This document shows positions 9,853 to 22,191 of a DNA stretch of 64,000 nucleotides, one piece after another. Position 1 is the first letter of the stretch. The number at the start of each line of letters is the position of its first letter. Below the pieces are notes generated by a model, which saw only the letters and a program-made list of their open reading frames with translations, was not told the DNA's origin and did not search any database. A program made the position numbers and the translations under genes. The DNA comes from Mallotus nudiflorus. Lineage: Eukaryota > Streptophyta > Magnoliopsida > Malpighiales > Euphorbiaceae. The stretch spans positions 2,700,501 to 2,764,500 of the forward strand of contig CANTUR010000383.1 in assembly GCA_947683625.1 (NCBI GenBank), in the 5' to 3' direction.

Positions 9853-12136
9853 GGAGATTTTTGCACTCAACTACTTGATTTATTTACATCCTTTTTTTTT
9901 AAAAAATTTTTTTACATAACAAATTACATAGTTACCCTTTAATTAAAATGTTCTATTTTTCATAAATTACAATTCTTAAACTACCCTTTTTAAATATTTT
10001 ACTCCAATAGGGAACACTTACATCATTTTATTTCTATTCTTTTTATTCTGCAACCATTCATATTTTTAAATAAAATTCTGTCGTCATACATACAAATTTA
10101 ACGTTCAAAATTATTGTTTTCTTATTATCATCACTTGTAAGAATGGAGATGCTAAATTCACTTGAGGATTAGGAGGTTGATAAATGTTGGAATTTTAATG
10201 GTACAACTAATATAGAGAATTTACAAAGCATCATATATATTCAGATGGATTTAACCAAGAGTACTCTTGATGGTAATTACTATTGACATCATCTTTTAAT
10301 ATATTACTACAAGTTATATGCATCTTTTTCGTGCTAATATTTGACAGAGCCAATTATAAGTTTAATTTGCCAACAATTTTTATATTACTAACTTAAGATG
10401 TTGTAGTTACATAAGATGGTGCTAATCCCGCTATCCCAACTCTCTATCAACTTATAGTTGAATCCCACCATTTGTTTTATTGGTTGATTATATCATCTAC
10501 AACAAATTATATGCCATATGAATTATAGTTTTTCAAACTATGATGCGTCCAAAAGGAGCAAAAGCTCCATTAATTAAGTTAGACTTTAGACCGTTTCCAA
10601 AACTTTTTCGGTGGAGATTTTTGCACTCTACTAGTTGATTTTTGCACTTTCCTAAACTACCATTTTTTAATATTTTACCCTAATAGGGGATACTTACAAC
10701 ATCATTTCATTTCTATTCTTTTTATTCTACGGTCATTTCTATTTTTGAATAAAATTTTGCCATCATACATACAAATTTAACGTTCAAAATTATTGTTTTC
10801 TTATTGTCATCACTACTAAGAATGGAGATGCCAAATTCACATGAGGATTGGGAGGTTGATGAATGTTGAAATTTTAATGGTAAAACTAATATAAAGAATT
10901 TATCGAAGCACTATATATAGTTGGATGGACTTAATCAAGAGCGTACTCTTGACTATAATTACTATTGACATTATCTTTTATTTAATATATTACTACAACA
11001 AGTTATATGCATTTTTTTGTGCTATTGTTTGATAGAGTCAACTATAAGTTTAATTTGTTAACACTTTTTATATTACTAAATATAAGATGCAGCAATATAA
11101 GATGGTGCTAATCCCACCATCCCTACTCTCCATCAACTTATAGTCGAATCCCACCATCTTTTTTTATTGGTTGATTATATCATCTACAACAATTATAGTT
11201 TAACTTATGTCATATGAATTATAGTTTTTGACTACTATGATGTGTCCATAAAGGAGTAAAAACTCCACTAATTAAGCTAAGAATTCAGACCCCTTACAAG
11301 ACTTATTGGTGGTAGAGTTGTCTATATTATTCTTCTCACTAAAAATTATGTATGAGGGTAGAATTTTGTTCAAAAATATGAATGGCTACAGATAAATTAT
11401 TTAAGAATATGGAGGATTAATTTGTTAAAATTTTAAAATATATAATTTTATTAAAAATTTTAAAAATTATAGGTATTAAATAAGATATCTTGCTCTATAT
11501 CTGTAACACCGTTTCTACCCATTTTTAATGGAAGGACTTAACATGCAGAAAAATAAAAATACAAGGAGTCAATATGTAGCAAAATAAAAGTGTACGGTGT
11601 TAATCTATAGAAATAAAAGTACAAGAGATAAATCCAAAAAACAATAAAAATGTAGGAGGAAAATATGGGTTATTCCATTAATAAATAAACTCAATGGCAA
11701 TTATATCAAAATTATATTAATACAAATTGGCAAGGTGAACAAGAATTCTTGATAAGTAGCAATACACTAATAAATTAAAACTAATCCAAGAAACAATCCA
11801 AGAAAAACATAACGTCCTAGTTTTTACTAGAGAAAAAAAAAAGAGAGAGCAGCAATGGAGGGAATGATGAGGATAAAAAAAATTATGTATGAGGGCAAAA
11901 TTTTGTTTAAAAATATGAATGCGTGCAGGAATAAAAGCAGTAGAGATAAAATGATATTGTAGCATACTATAACTATAGTGTCCTCTATTAGGATAAAATA
12001 TTAGAAAAGGGTAATTTAGAAATTGTAATTCATGAAAAAAAAATACACATTTTAATTAAAGGATAACTATGTAATTTTGCTATGAAAAAAATAAAAGAGG
12101 AGTGCAAAAATCAACTAGTAGAGTGCAAAAATCTCC
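9853..12136. mobile_element. Foldback/MITE-like cluster with long terminal inverted repeats
   Basis: The left end (GGAGATTTTTGCACTC at 9853) recurs inverted at the right end (12121-12136). Imperfect complementarity continues inward for about 260 bp (9853-10110 against 11878-12136). The left arm is also duplicated directly: a second copy of the same end starts at 10614, giving two tandem units of about 760 bp (9853-10611 and 10612 to about 11330). Another short inverted piece lies at 11340-11400. No transposase coding is present, so this would be non-autonomous. A 9-bp target duplication is not convincing (TTCTTGGGT left, TTCCTACAT right). A Mutator-like or foldback origin is possible but unproven. 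Confidence 0.65.
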
Positions 12137-12639
12137 TTCCTACATACAAATTATTAAAGAGTAATTTCATATACCAATGACTATTGGAATCAATCAATAG
12201 TATTTCCTGACATACTTGAGAAAAGAGGGGAAAAAAATCTCAATGTGTAATGATCAAAGCGAAATCACATTTTGTCAATATAATCGTTGATGAAAAATGT
12301 ATCCTACCAACTCACTAAAACATTATTCTCTGCTAAAGTAGAACTTTGGTGTTGTATCAAACCATTCAAATCGAGTCAACTACCTTTTTTTTTGGGAAAT
12401 TGATCATAGCATTGTAAAGATTGGGTCACTATAAAGAAGCAAGTTCTAAAGAACTCAGAACCAAAATAAGAGTCATTGACACACAACTCCTGGGCTAGAG
12501 GGATAAGTATTGCAGTTACCACTATATAGTCTCCAAAAGAAACTTAGACGCCAAACTAATATAGTTTCTAATAAGATTAAGGCTTAACAAGGAAAAAATA
12601 ACAAAATAAAATAACAAAGTGCTGCAGTCCTAAAACCAA

Positions 12640-12883
12640 AAGCCATAAGCAAAAATGGTGACTTCAAACAAAAGAGCTAAAGTAACTAAGTGAGGGGAGC
12701 ACCCTCGCCTTAAGGCACAGTAATCTCCTTACTATGCTAAGGAAGTAGATAGACATCATAGGCCATTAAGTGCCTAAAATCCTGGTTGGTGACATATTGA
12801 GTGGGTTGGCCTCTAGCAAGGTTTTTTAATTTTTAAGTCTTAGTTGTCTTAGCTTTACTTGCAAATGAACTAACATTGGTCTT
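12640..12883 (-). pseudogene. DUF4283 protein, C-terminal remnant left of the copia insertion
   Basis: Minus-strand continuation of the ORF that starts at 32870. The first codons after the duplicated GTCTT target site are in phase with the part right of the insertion. The segment is Lys/Thr/Ser-rich, then meets a stop near 12834, beyond which reading continues only with further stops. The sequence from here to 12385 acts as the 3' UTR of the LINE-like element. Confidence 0.6.
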
Positions 12884-14116
12884 TGTTGACCATTTACATG
12901 ATCAAACTCCTAATTTTGGACTTTGACAAATAATTTAGACTCTAATAATTTCATTTAAGTGTGTAGGAACTTATTTGTATCAAAATTATCAGTTCAAGTC
13001 CAGAAATATGAAATATTATCATTATACTGTATTTTTGTAAAGTAAAATATCCAAATCTTATACCTAAATTATTTAGAGCTTTTATATGTCAAAAAGATAC
13101 ATTTTTGGACTTACAGGTGTCTCCTCATGAGCTGAAGCTTTTATGAGAGCAAAATTGAGCAAACAGATAGTGTCGCTCATGAGCATTATTCACTTTTGAG
13201 CAGCTTATAAAGGCAGTCTTGACAACTCCAAATGATCATTTTTGAATGCAATGGATAGTATTTTTGCGCCTCACAAGCTAGAACTTGCTTCTTACGATCT
13301 TGAGCAGCATTCTAATAGAAATAAGTCCATATTGATTCAAAAATCAATTATAGATGTTGGAGACATGTTTGATACATCCAACGACCATATTTTTAAGTGT
13401 TTATCTATATAAACACTCCATAAAATTCAATTGAAGTTTTTAAGAAACTTGTTTATCATTCATTCTCTCTTAAGCATTCAATTAAGTTCTCAAATTCTCT
13501 CTTAAATAATTTTTGTATTTGTGTAACTCTTGTGAGAGTTGGTAAGTGTTAGAATAGACATTCTTATTCTTTTATTTTGTAGGATTAAGAAAATGGAAAG
13601 TGAGATTCTATTTTAAAAGGAATTGGTTTAAGTGTTGTCCATTGAAACACTTGGGGTTTAGTTTTTGAGTGAGCCTTGAAAATTCAAGTTGTAAGGTTAT
13701 AAGAATGAACTATAAAAATCTTGTGTAATCTCAATCTTGTGAATAAGATTGTGGGTGATTGAAAATTCTAACTTAGAGATAAGTTAGGTGGAGACATAGG
13801 ATTGTACATTAAAACACTTGGGGTTTGGTTTTTGAGTGAGCCTTGAAAACTCAAGTTGTAAGGTTGTAAAAGTGAGCTATAAAACTCTTGTGTAATCTCA
13901 ATCTTGTGAATAAGATTGTGGGTGATTGAAAATTCTAACTTAGGGATAAGTTAGGTGGAGATGTAGTATTGTTGTGGAATCTAAACTTCTTAAATTATTG
14001 TGTTCTTCGTTTTTCCTTCTCAACATTCTTTCAATTCTTATTTAATTCCTTAAAATCATTTTTATTTTTTTAAAACCCTCATTAGCCTAATTCATCCCCC
14101 CTATAAGGCATTTTCA
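12884..14116 (+). repeat. 5' LTR of the first copia element
   Basis: Starts TGTTGACC and ends TTTTCA, preceded by GTCTT. A TATA-like TCTATATAAACAC at about 13405 probably sets the U3/R boundary. It is about 170 bp longer than the 3' LTR because of an internal tandem duplication (13635-13801 and 13802-13968). Confidence 0.92.
13635..13968 (+). repeat. 167-bp tandem duplication inside the 5' LTR
   Basis: Two adjacent copies of a segment that starts TTGTCCATT / TTGTACATT and runs to the GGATAAGTTAGGTGGAG region. The 3' LTR has one copy (about 31319-31485). Confidence 0.9.
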
Positions 14117-14362
14117 TTCGGTATAAGAGTTAGTTGTCCTTTACTATTAATTAGGGCAGAGCACCGATGAGAACTCTCATTTGTGACTACTTCATAGAAG
14201 CAGTGCTCTCTGCTCATTAGTGTTGGTGCATTGATGGAGATGATGGCCGGTTGGTCTAATAGGTACAAATGTTGGGTGATATAGATCAAGTGTGACCTAT
14301 AAATAACAACATTTGGTATCAGAGCTTGAATTCTAGGAACTTAATTTCTAGAATATAAGATC
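14117..14362 (+). promoter_or_regulatory. Primer-binding site region, apparently duplicated
   Basis: Directly after the LTR end there is a degenerate PBS (TTCGGTATAAGAG at 14117). A better match to the initiator-Met tRNA PBS, TTTGGTATCAGAGC, lies about 190 bp further on, near 14310. The intervening sequence is not found after the 3' LTR. The gag start codon follows at 14363. Confidence 0.6.
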
Positions 14363-14413
14363 ATGGGAAGTGAATCTTAAAATATATCTTCACTTAGACC
14401 ATTATTTGATGGT
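14363..14413 (+). pseudogene. Copia gag, first codons (split by solo LTR)
   Basis: Begins ATGGGAAGTGAATC, then a stop. The frame FDG at its right end continues in phase at 17662 once the solo LTR and one ATGGT copy are ignored. Confidence 0.6.
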
Positions 14414-17400
14414 TGTAATATCCCGTGTTTTTAAATATTTTAATACTGTATCGGGATATGCAGTGTTAATAATTTTATATATAATTATGATATTTTAATG
14501 AGTTGACATGTATTTAAAACTTATTTTAATTATTGTATATTATTTTAAGTGCTTTACATAAAATTTTCCTGAGAATACTATTTTCGGGGAAATTTTCACG
14601 TAAATTATTTATTATTAATTATATTAAATAGATTTTTGGATTTGCATGAACTCATTTATATTTTTGAAGTACTAAATAATGTATATATGTGTACTTATTT
14701 ATTTAATTAGGGTTTAATTAATTACCCTAATATTTTATTATTTATTATTAGTTTTAATATTATTTAATTATTTTTAGTGTATAAATTATTAAAAATATTA
14801 AATTATATGTGTGTGGTGTATATTTAATGTGTGTGATTTTATATTATTTTAATATATAGTGTAAAGTATATATATATATATACATATATACATTTAATAT
14901 TAAACAAAAATTGAAGTTTGAGTTATTTACCATTTTGCCACCCGAAGCTCCTTCTTCCCCGATCACCTCCCTCACGCGAATTCGGCCACTGTCACGCTGT
15001 TCCCTTGCCGTCGGTGTGCCTCCCGGCATGCCACCTCCTTCCTCCAGCCGTTCCGCCCCTGCAGAGCCCCTTTCCGGCGTCGAGAAGCTTGTTTTGGCTG
15101 GAGAAGCCGAATTCTTTCTCACCGTCGTTCATAACGATTCCGGCCACCGTTTTTGACAACGCCAGTCTCTTTCTTCTCCTTGAGCTCTGATGAGTGTGAT
15201 TCCAAGCTTTTTTTCACTTAAAATGGTCTTGATTTGCTTAGGTTTCGATTTTGGTAATTCGGCCATTTTAGGGTTCTTGATTTTTTTGAAGTTTAAATTG
15301 ATTGATTCATGAAAAATTCCTTCACAAATGTTGATCCTAGTAGCTTAATATACATTTGTGATTTTTTTTGGAATTTTTGGAGATTATTTTGATTTTTGGG
15401 TATTTTTGAATATTTTAATATTATTTTCTAATTTTCGAAAATTAATTAATTAAATTATGAAATTGTATTTTATGATAAATATAGGTGTTGAAATGAATTA
15501 TAGGAATTTATTTGGAATTTTTATGAATTTCTATGTATTTATTTTGAATTTAATTAGGTTTATGTAATTTTGGAAAATTAGGTTAATTGTGTTTTTAATT
15601 GAAATTAATTAGTTAATTGAGTTTAATTATTGATAAATATGTTGAGAAAATTAATTTTGGATAATTATACTATTTTTGGTGAAATTTTAAATGAATTTTA
15701 GTATATTTATATATATAGGGGTATTTTGGTAATTTTACCCTAAATTGACTAAAAATGTAATTAAATTGGTTTTAATAGTTATTTAAGGTATAAAAATGAT
15801 TTCTACAAATTATTTAGTATTTTTAATTAATTAAAACTATTTTTCGTGAATTATTTTCAATTATGTATATAATATACGATTTTTCTAATAAAATGAGTTT
15901 TTATCGATTTTTACTGTGTTTTAGGGTTAATTATGTAATTTATACTTATAAAATGTATTTATATGATATAAGGGTATTTTTGATATTTCCATAATTGTTT
16001 TGTGAATTGTGAACCCCGGTCGGTATACTGTAGTTTGGAGTCCGACCGAGGGGTTATGGATGTGTTTCTGTGTTCGTTTTTTGAAGTGCATTTCTTTGCA
16101 GGGCCGGCTCTACTCTTTGAGTAAAGAGATGTCCATTTTACAGGGGAGGTTTTACTGAATTTTTGATAGAATTCTCGTAAAACGTGATGTCCGGTCGAAC
16201 CCTAATTCTGATTCTGTGTCTAATATTCTAGATCGAGTTTCTAGGATTTTCTATTAGGTTTATTCTGATGTCTGTTATTTTTGTTTATTTAGTTGCGCCG
16301 AGACCGAGGCCTAGTGGACCAGGCCTGTCGGACCCATCTCGAGGAGCGCACTAAGTGTGAGTTACTATTTTATATATATATGTTTAGGGTGCATGATTTA
16401 GAAATGTATGTTATTTTGATTAATTATGCATAAATAATTCATTTGGTATTTAAGTTTATCTTTAGTTTATATTCGGTATATTTTGGTATATTTTCAAATT
16501 ATATGCATGTTTTATTAATAAATTATTCTTAAAATGTTTTTATGTATATTCTTGGTATATTCTTAGTTTATTTTGTAATTTAATTGGATTTATTTGACGT
16601 ATATATACTCGAAATATACTTGGTTTACTTTTGGTATTTTCTAGTATATATATGGTTTATGTTGCAATTTATTTCAAATTCATGCATCATTTACTTTTAT
16701 GAATGTATGCTTTATATTTTAATGAAGGATATCAATAGAACGTGCTACATAGTGGGCAGCACTAGGACTGAGTACGTACTGGTACGCTTATAGCATTTAG
16801 GCTATATTACTAACCATTTATGGATATTGATTGGATATGATTATTTGATGTGTGAGATATGATTTAGGAGTGTGATTGCTGGAGCTCGGTTGACTAAGTG
16901 TCTCGGGGCCAATCACACTGACAGTCAGACTGCTGGAGCTTGGTTGACTTAATGTCTCGGGGCCAATCTACTGTCTAAATGGATCAAGTGATTATATTTG
17001 GAATAAGTGAGCCTGTATGGCTAGAGTGTTGTCTAACACTATTTTGAGGTTGCGATATTCTAGGGTTCTATGTGATCCTTTATGAACTATGATTTTTAAT
17101 AAAAATATATAAAATGATTTTATTGCATTTGTGTGTATTTGCTTGCATATATACTTATTATATATATATACTGTTGATTGTGTGCATCGGCATTTAGTAT
17201 GCATGTATATATATTATAGTAATTCACTCAGTGAGGTCTGACTCCCCTTCGTTGACTATTTTTCAGGAGAGTCATCGTCTTCAGACCTCAGTAGCAGGCC
17301 TGTACGCCGGATTTCTTCCTCCCCGGCTTCTTTATGTAAACTGCTTATATGAGTCTTGAGTTTTATTTTTACAATCTAGACACTGCAGTAGTTGTAGATA

Positions 17401-17656
17401 ATTGTGGGTTCTATGTATTATATTTGTGTGAGTTATGTAATTTAAATATTTGAACTGAAACTTGTATTAAAGGATTTATTTATATATGAGACATAGATTA
17501 TTATTTTGATATTTATGATTTTATTTCCGCTGCATTAAGTGTTGTTATTATTATTATTGCATATTTTATTTTATTTTTAGGCTTGCTACGGGTTCCGGAT
17601 TCGAAAGAATTCTTGTTCCCTAGCGCCGGTCATGGCCCCTATTTTGGGTCGTGACA
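14414..17656 (+). mobile_element. Solo LTR of a large gypsy-type element, copy A
   Basis: 3243 bp from TGTAATATCCCG to GGGTCGTGACA, flanked by a perfect TSD ATGGT (14409-14413 and 17657-17661). It has no gag or pol and no internal second LTR, so it is a solo LTR left by LTR-LTR recombination. A second copy in reverse orientation lies at 18941-22186. It contains a TA microsatellite (about 14868-14894), a GC-rich island (14935-15190) and a 54-bp tandem duplication (16877-16984). Ends of this type and a >3-kb LTR fit Del/Tekay chromoviruses, but lineage is a guess. Which strand is the transcribed sense strand is not settled. Confidence 0.88.
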
Positions 17657-17661
17657 ATGGT

Positions 17662-18643
17662 AGTGATTGTCCTTATTAGGAATTAAAAATGGAGCTATAT
17701 AGTTATATTTAGATTGTGATTCCATTAGACTTTGGGAATTTTTTCTTAAAGGTTGGCGATCACTAAAAAATACCATTGATGGTGTTCAAACTACTCTTTC
17801 AAGAAGTGATTGGAGCAATGATCAAAAGGAAGAAAACTATAAGAATAAAAAGGCTATGATCATTCTACTCTCTTCTATTATAAGAGAAGAAGGAGGCAAA
17901 CTTTAACATTGCATTTTAGCCAAGAAAACATAGGAGACCTTGGAAAACCATTATGAAGGCAACGTGAAAATTATAAGCAAGAAGGTTTAACTTCACATAT
18001 ATGAATATGAACTCTTTAAAATAAAACCTCAAGAATCAATCACGGAAATGACAAATCATCTTAATGCTCTCCTCACAACCCTTAAGAAACTTGGAAAACA
18101 TTTCTCTAAGGAAGAGGTGAATAATAAGTTTCTAAGAATCCTACTTAAAAAGGATTGAGAATATCGGGTCACTTCAATTGAGGAAGCTCAAGACCTCTCT
18201 ACCCTTTCAACCGATGTGCTTATTGGAAAGCTCCTAACACATGAGCTTACAATTAAACAAAGGGGTGAAGAGTAAGAAGAAAAGGAAGAAAAGAAAAAGA
18301 ACATAACACTAAAGGCTCTTCAAAAAGATAGTGAAGAGAAAAACATTAAAGATTCTAGTAATGAAGATGGTGATATTGCCATGCTCATTAGAAATTTCAA
18401 AAATTTCTTGAAAAAGAAAAAATTCTCAAGAACAAGAGACTTCAACAAAAAGTACAAAGGAGAAGGCAATAAGAAAATCAAAGAGGTTACTTTCTATGAA
18501 TGTAAGAAACTAGGACACATTATAAGTGAGTGCCCCAAATTTAAATTTAAGAACAAGGGAGCAAATGATAAGAAGAAGGTCGTCAAAGCTACTTGGGATG
18601 ATGACTCCTCTAAATATGAAAAAAAGAGGAACAATAAGAAGTG
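17662..18643 (+). pseudogene. Copia gag, main part
   Basis: A UBN2-type gag core follows the solo LTR (DWSNDQKEENYKNKKAMIIL, then NHLNALLTTLKKLGKHFS), then a Glu/Lys-rich linker and a zinc knuckle near 18500. The knuckle reads FYECKKLGHIISECP, so the first Cys of the CX2CX4HX4C pattern is Phe. In-frame stops occur around 17690, 17905 and 18158. Compared with the minus-strand sister at 53865-59858, this copy keeps the gag core but lacks the second zinc-knuckle region before the protease. Confidence 0.8.
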
Positions 18644-18699
18644 ACCAATCTTTGCTTTATGGCTCTTAAATATAAAAAAGAGAACACTTAAATTGTTTT

Positions 18700-18940
18700 A
18701 TGTAGGTGAGCTTGAAATCCATAAGAATAAAAAACAAGTGGTATCTCGATAGTAGATTTTTAAGGCATATGATGAGAGTCAATGAGTAATTCAACAAGCT
18801 TGATACTAAGGATAAAGGACATGTTACATTTAGAGACAATGCCAAAGGGAAAATTATAGGCCTTAGAGAAATCAATAATCCTCAATCCTTATCTATACAT
18901 TATGTAATGCTTGTTGAAGGTCTTAAACATAACTTGCTTA
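18700..18940 (+). pseudogene. Copia protease and start of the GAG-pre-integrase region
   Basis: Matches the sister copy's protease segment (WYL, then RHM, then GHVTFRDNAKGKIIG). The catalytic DSG triplet reads DSR, and stops are present. It is cut off at 18940 by solo LTR copy B and resumes in phase at 22192. Confidence 0.75.
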
Positions 18941-21900
18941 TGTCACGACCCAAAATAGGGGGCCATGACCGGTGCTAGGGAACGAGAATTCTTTCGAATT
19001 TGGAACCCGTAGCAAGTCTTTAAAAAAGAACTATAAAATTATGCAATAATAATAAAATAAATAAAATATCTTGCAGCAGAAATTAAAATCTCATAAGTAA
19101 TAATATAACTCAACCACTGATTTAATAACACAAACTCATCTCATATATATAAAATCTTTTAATACAAATTCTCGGTTCAAACCTTTAAAATTTAAATCTC
19201 AAACATATTTAATACATACTGCTCACTAAAACAACTATTGCAGTGTCTAGAATACAAAATAAAATCGAGTAAGCAGTTTACACAATAAAGCTAGGGCGGA
19301 AGAAATCCAGCATAAGGGTCTACTATTGAGGTTTGAGGATGAAGACTCTCTTGAAAAATAATCAACGGAGGGGAGTCAAACCTCACTGAGTGAATTGTTA
19401 TAATATACATACATGCATTACTAAATGACGAATGCACACATTCAATAGTATATATAATAAATATATATAAAGGCAAATACACATGGATGTAGTAAAAATC
19501 ATTTTAAATAATACTGAAGATGATAATCGTTTATAAAGGATCAAATAGAACCCTAAATGATCACAACCTCAAATAGTGTTAAACAACACTCTAGCCATAC
19601 AGGCTCACTTATTCCAAATAAATTCACTTATTCCCTTTGGACAGTAGACTGGTCCTGAGACACTAAGTGAACCGAGCTCCAGCAGTTTGACTGTCAGTGT
19701 GATTGGCCCCGAGACACGTGGTCAACCGAGCTCCAGCAATCACACTCTCAAATCACATCACACATTAACCAAATCAATCCAATCAATATCCACAAATAGG
19801 TTAGTAATTTAACCTAAATTCTATCGTCGTACCGGTACGTACTCGGTCTTAATGCTGCCTATTAGGTAGCACGCTCTATTAATATCCTTCATTTAAAAAA
19901 AATAAATCCATACATTCATAAAATAAATGATGCATGACATTAATTAAAATAACAATATAAACCATATATATACTAGAAATATACCAAAAATAAACCAAGT
20001 ATATATATGTCAAACATATTCAGTTTAATTATAAAATAAACCAAAAATAAAACATATATATACTTAAAAACATTTTAGGTATAAATCAATAATAAAACAT
20101 GCATTTAATTTAAAATATACCAAAATATATCTAAGCAATTATTAAATTATTTATGCATATTTCATAACATTTAAATATACATTTCTAAAACATGCAATCC
20201 TAATATATGTATATATAAAATAATAACTCACAGTTGTGCGCTCCATGAGACGGGTCCGACGGGCCTGGTCCACTAGGCCTCAGTCTCGGCGTAACTAGAC
20301 AAATAAACGACAACATGAAATCAGAATAAATCTAACAAAATTCTAGAGACTCGATCTAAAACACCGGATATAGACATGGAATAGGGATTTGATCGGATGT
20401 CACGTTTTTTTGAGAATTCTTCCTAAAATTCGGCAGAACCTCCCCTGTAAAATGGACATCTCTTTACTCAGAAAGTAGAGCCAATCCTGCAAGAAAACAC
20501 ACTTCGAGAATATATAGTCACACAACCCCTCGGTCGAACTACCAAACTACAATTCCACCGACCGAGGTTCACAATTCATGAAATATACACAGATTATATA
20601 AAAATTCCAAAAATACTGAAAATACCCTTTATATATCAATATATAGCAAATTAGGTATTTAAAACACTAAAAATAATTATTTTACCAATAATTACATAAA
20701 AACCCTAATTTTAATAAAATATTATTAAAAATTCATAATTCTCGATAAATTCATAAATATTAACTGAAATTCATTTATAAATCCAAATTACATAATTAGC
20801 CCAAAAACATATTAAAATTCACTAAAACTCATTTATTTACAAAAATAGTATATTATATATATTTTGAAAATAATTTTCAAAAAATAGTTTTAATTAGTTA
20901 AAAATACTAAATATTTTGTAAAAATCATTTTTATACCTCAAATAATTATTAAAACCAATTTAATTTAATTTTCAACCAAATTATTACCAAATTACCAAAA
21001 TACCCCTAATATATATAAATTCACATAATATACAATAATTATTCAAAAATTCACTAAAAATTATAAAATCGCTCAAAAATCAATTTCTCAATATATAATT
21101 CAATAAGATAAATAATTATACTCAATTAACCAATTAATTTTAACAAAATACTTATTTAACCTAATTTTCCAAAATTCACCTAAACTAAATAAATTCATAA
21201 TAATTACACAAAAATCATAAAAATTACAAATTAATTTCTAAAATTCATTTCAACCTCTATAAACTCCATAAATCATAATTTCACAAATTATTTAATTAAT
21301 TTACGAAAATTAGAAAATATTAATAAAATAATCAAAATTCACAAAAATCAAAATAAATTCCAAAAATACTAAAAAAATTACAAGATGTAGATTGAGCTGC
21401 TAGGAGAAACTTTTATGAAGGAAGTAAGCTTGAATCATCAAGATTGAATTTCAAAAAATTAAAGAAATAAAAATGGCCGAAATAGAAAAATTGATCACCA
21501 ACAAAATCTAGACGAAAAGAAGTAAGACCAAGCTTAGAAATGAACTCACCAGAGCTCAAGGAAGAGAATGAGACCGGCGGTGTCCAATTTGGTAGCCGGA
21601 ATCGAGGTGAACCGAGTTGAGTTTGAGTTTTAGTTTCTCGGCCAAGAAAAGGCCAAATCACGCCAGAAAAGGAGGTAGCAGGCGACGGAGCAAGCGGGAA
21701 GTGGAGGTGGCATGCCGGAAGGCACACCGATGGTGAGAAAATGGAGTTGCAGCGGTAATAGGGGAGGTAGGGGCGTCGAGTTTAGAGAGGAAGAAGGAGG
21801 TATATATATATATATATATATATATCACATGTTAATTAAAATAAAAACTATATATAATATATACATAAATAAAATTAATAAACCCTAAAAAAGGTTAAAT

Positions 21901-22186
21901 ATATATATGCATGTATATGTATATATATATTAATAGGAAACCTATAACCATGCATGGAATCATGCAATTTAGTAAAATAGACTAACGTAAATAAATAAAT
22001 AATTATTTAGGTTTAATTTGCCCAAAAATGAAATTTTTGGAAAAATTTTACGTAAGAAATTTAAAATAGTTAAAAATAACTTTAATAATTAACAAACTAA
22101 TTAAATAGTCAAATATATTTATTAAAATTATTAACACTGCATATTCTGATGCAGTTTAAAAATATTTAAAATCTCAGGATATTACA
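18941..22186 (-). mobile_element. Solo LTR of the same gypsy family, copy B, inverted
   Basis: 3246 bp from TGTCACGACCC to GGATATTACA, the reverse complement of the ends of the 14414-17656 LTR. Flanked by a perfect TSD GCTTA (18936-18940 and 22187-22191). It carries the same internal landmarks in reverse: the duplicated block with CTGGAGCTC cores (19675-19740), the GC-rich island (about 21550-21775) and a TA microsatellite (21801-21826). Together the two copies form a long inverted repeat inside one copia element. Confidence 0.88.
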
Positions 22187-22191
22187 GCTTA

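Noticed and set aside
14310..14325. tRNA-like sequence
   Set aside because: It is only the complement of a tRNA 3' end (a primer-binding site). No tRNA gene was found in the window.
14844..15190. GC-rich overlapping ORFs on both strands
   Set aside because: Located in the GC-rich island of a solo LTR. The frames are mutually exclusive and Pro/Ser low-complexity, so coding is unlikely.
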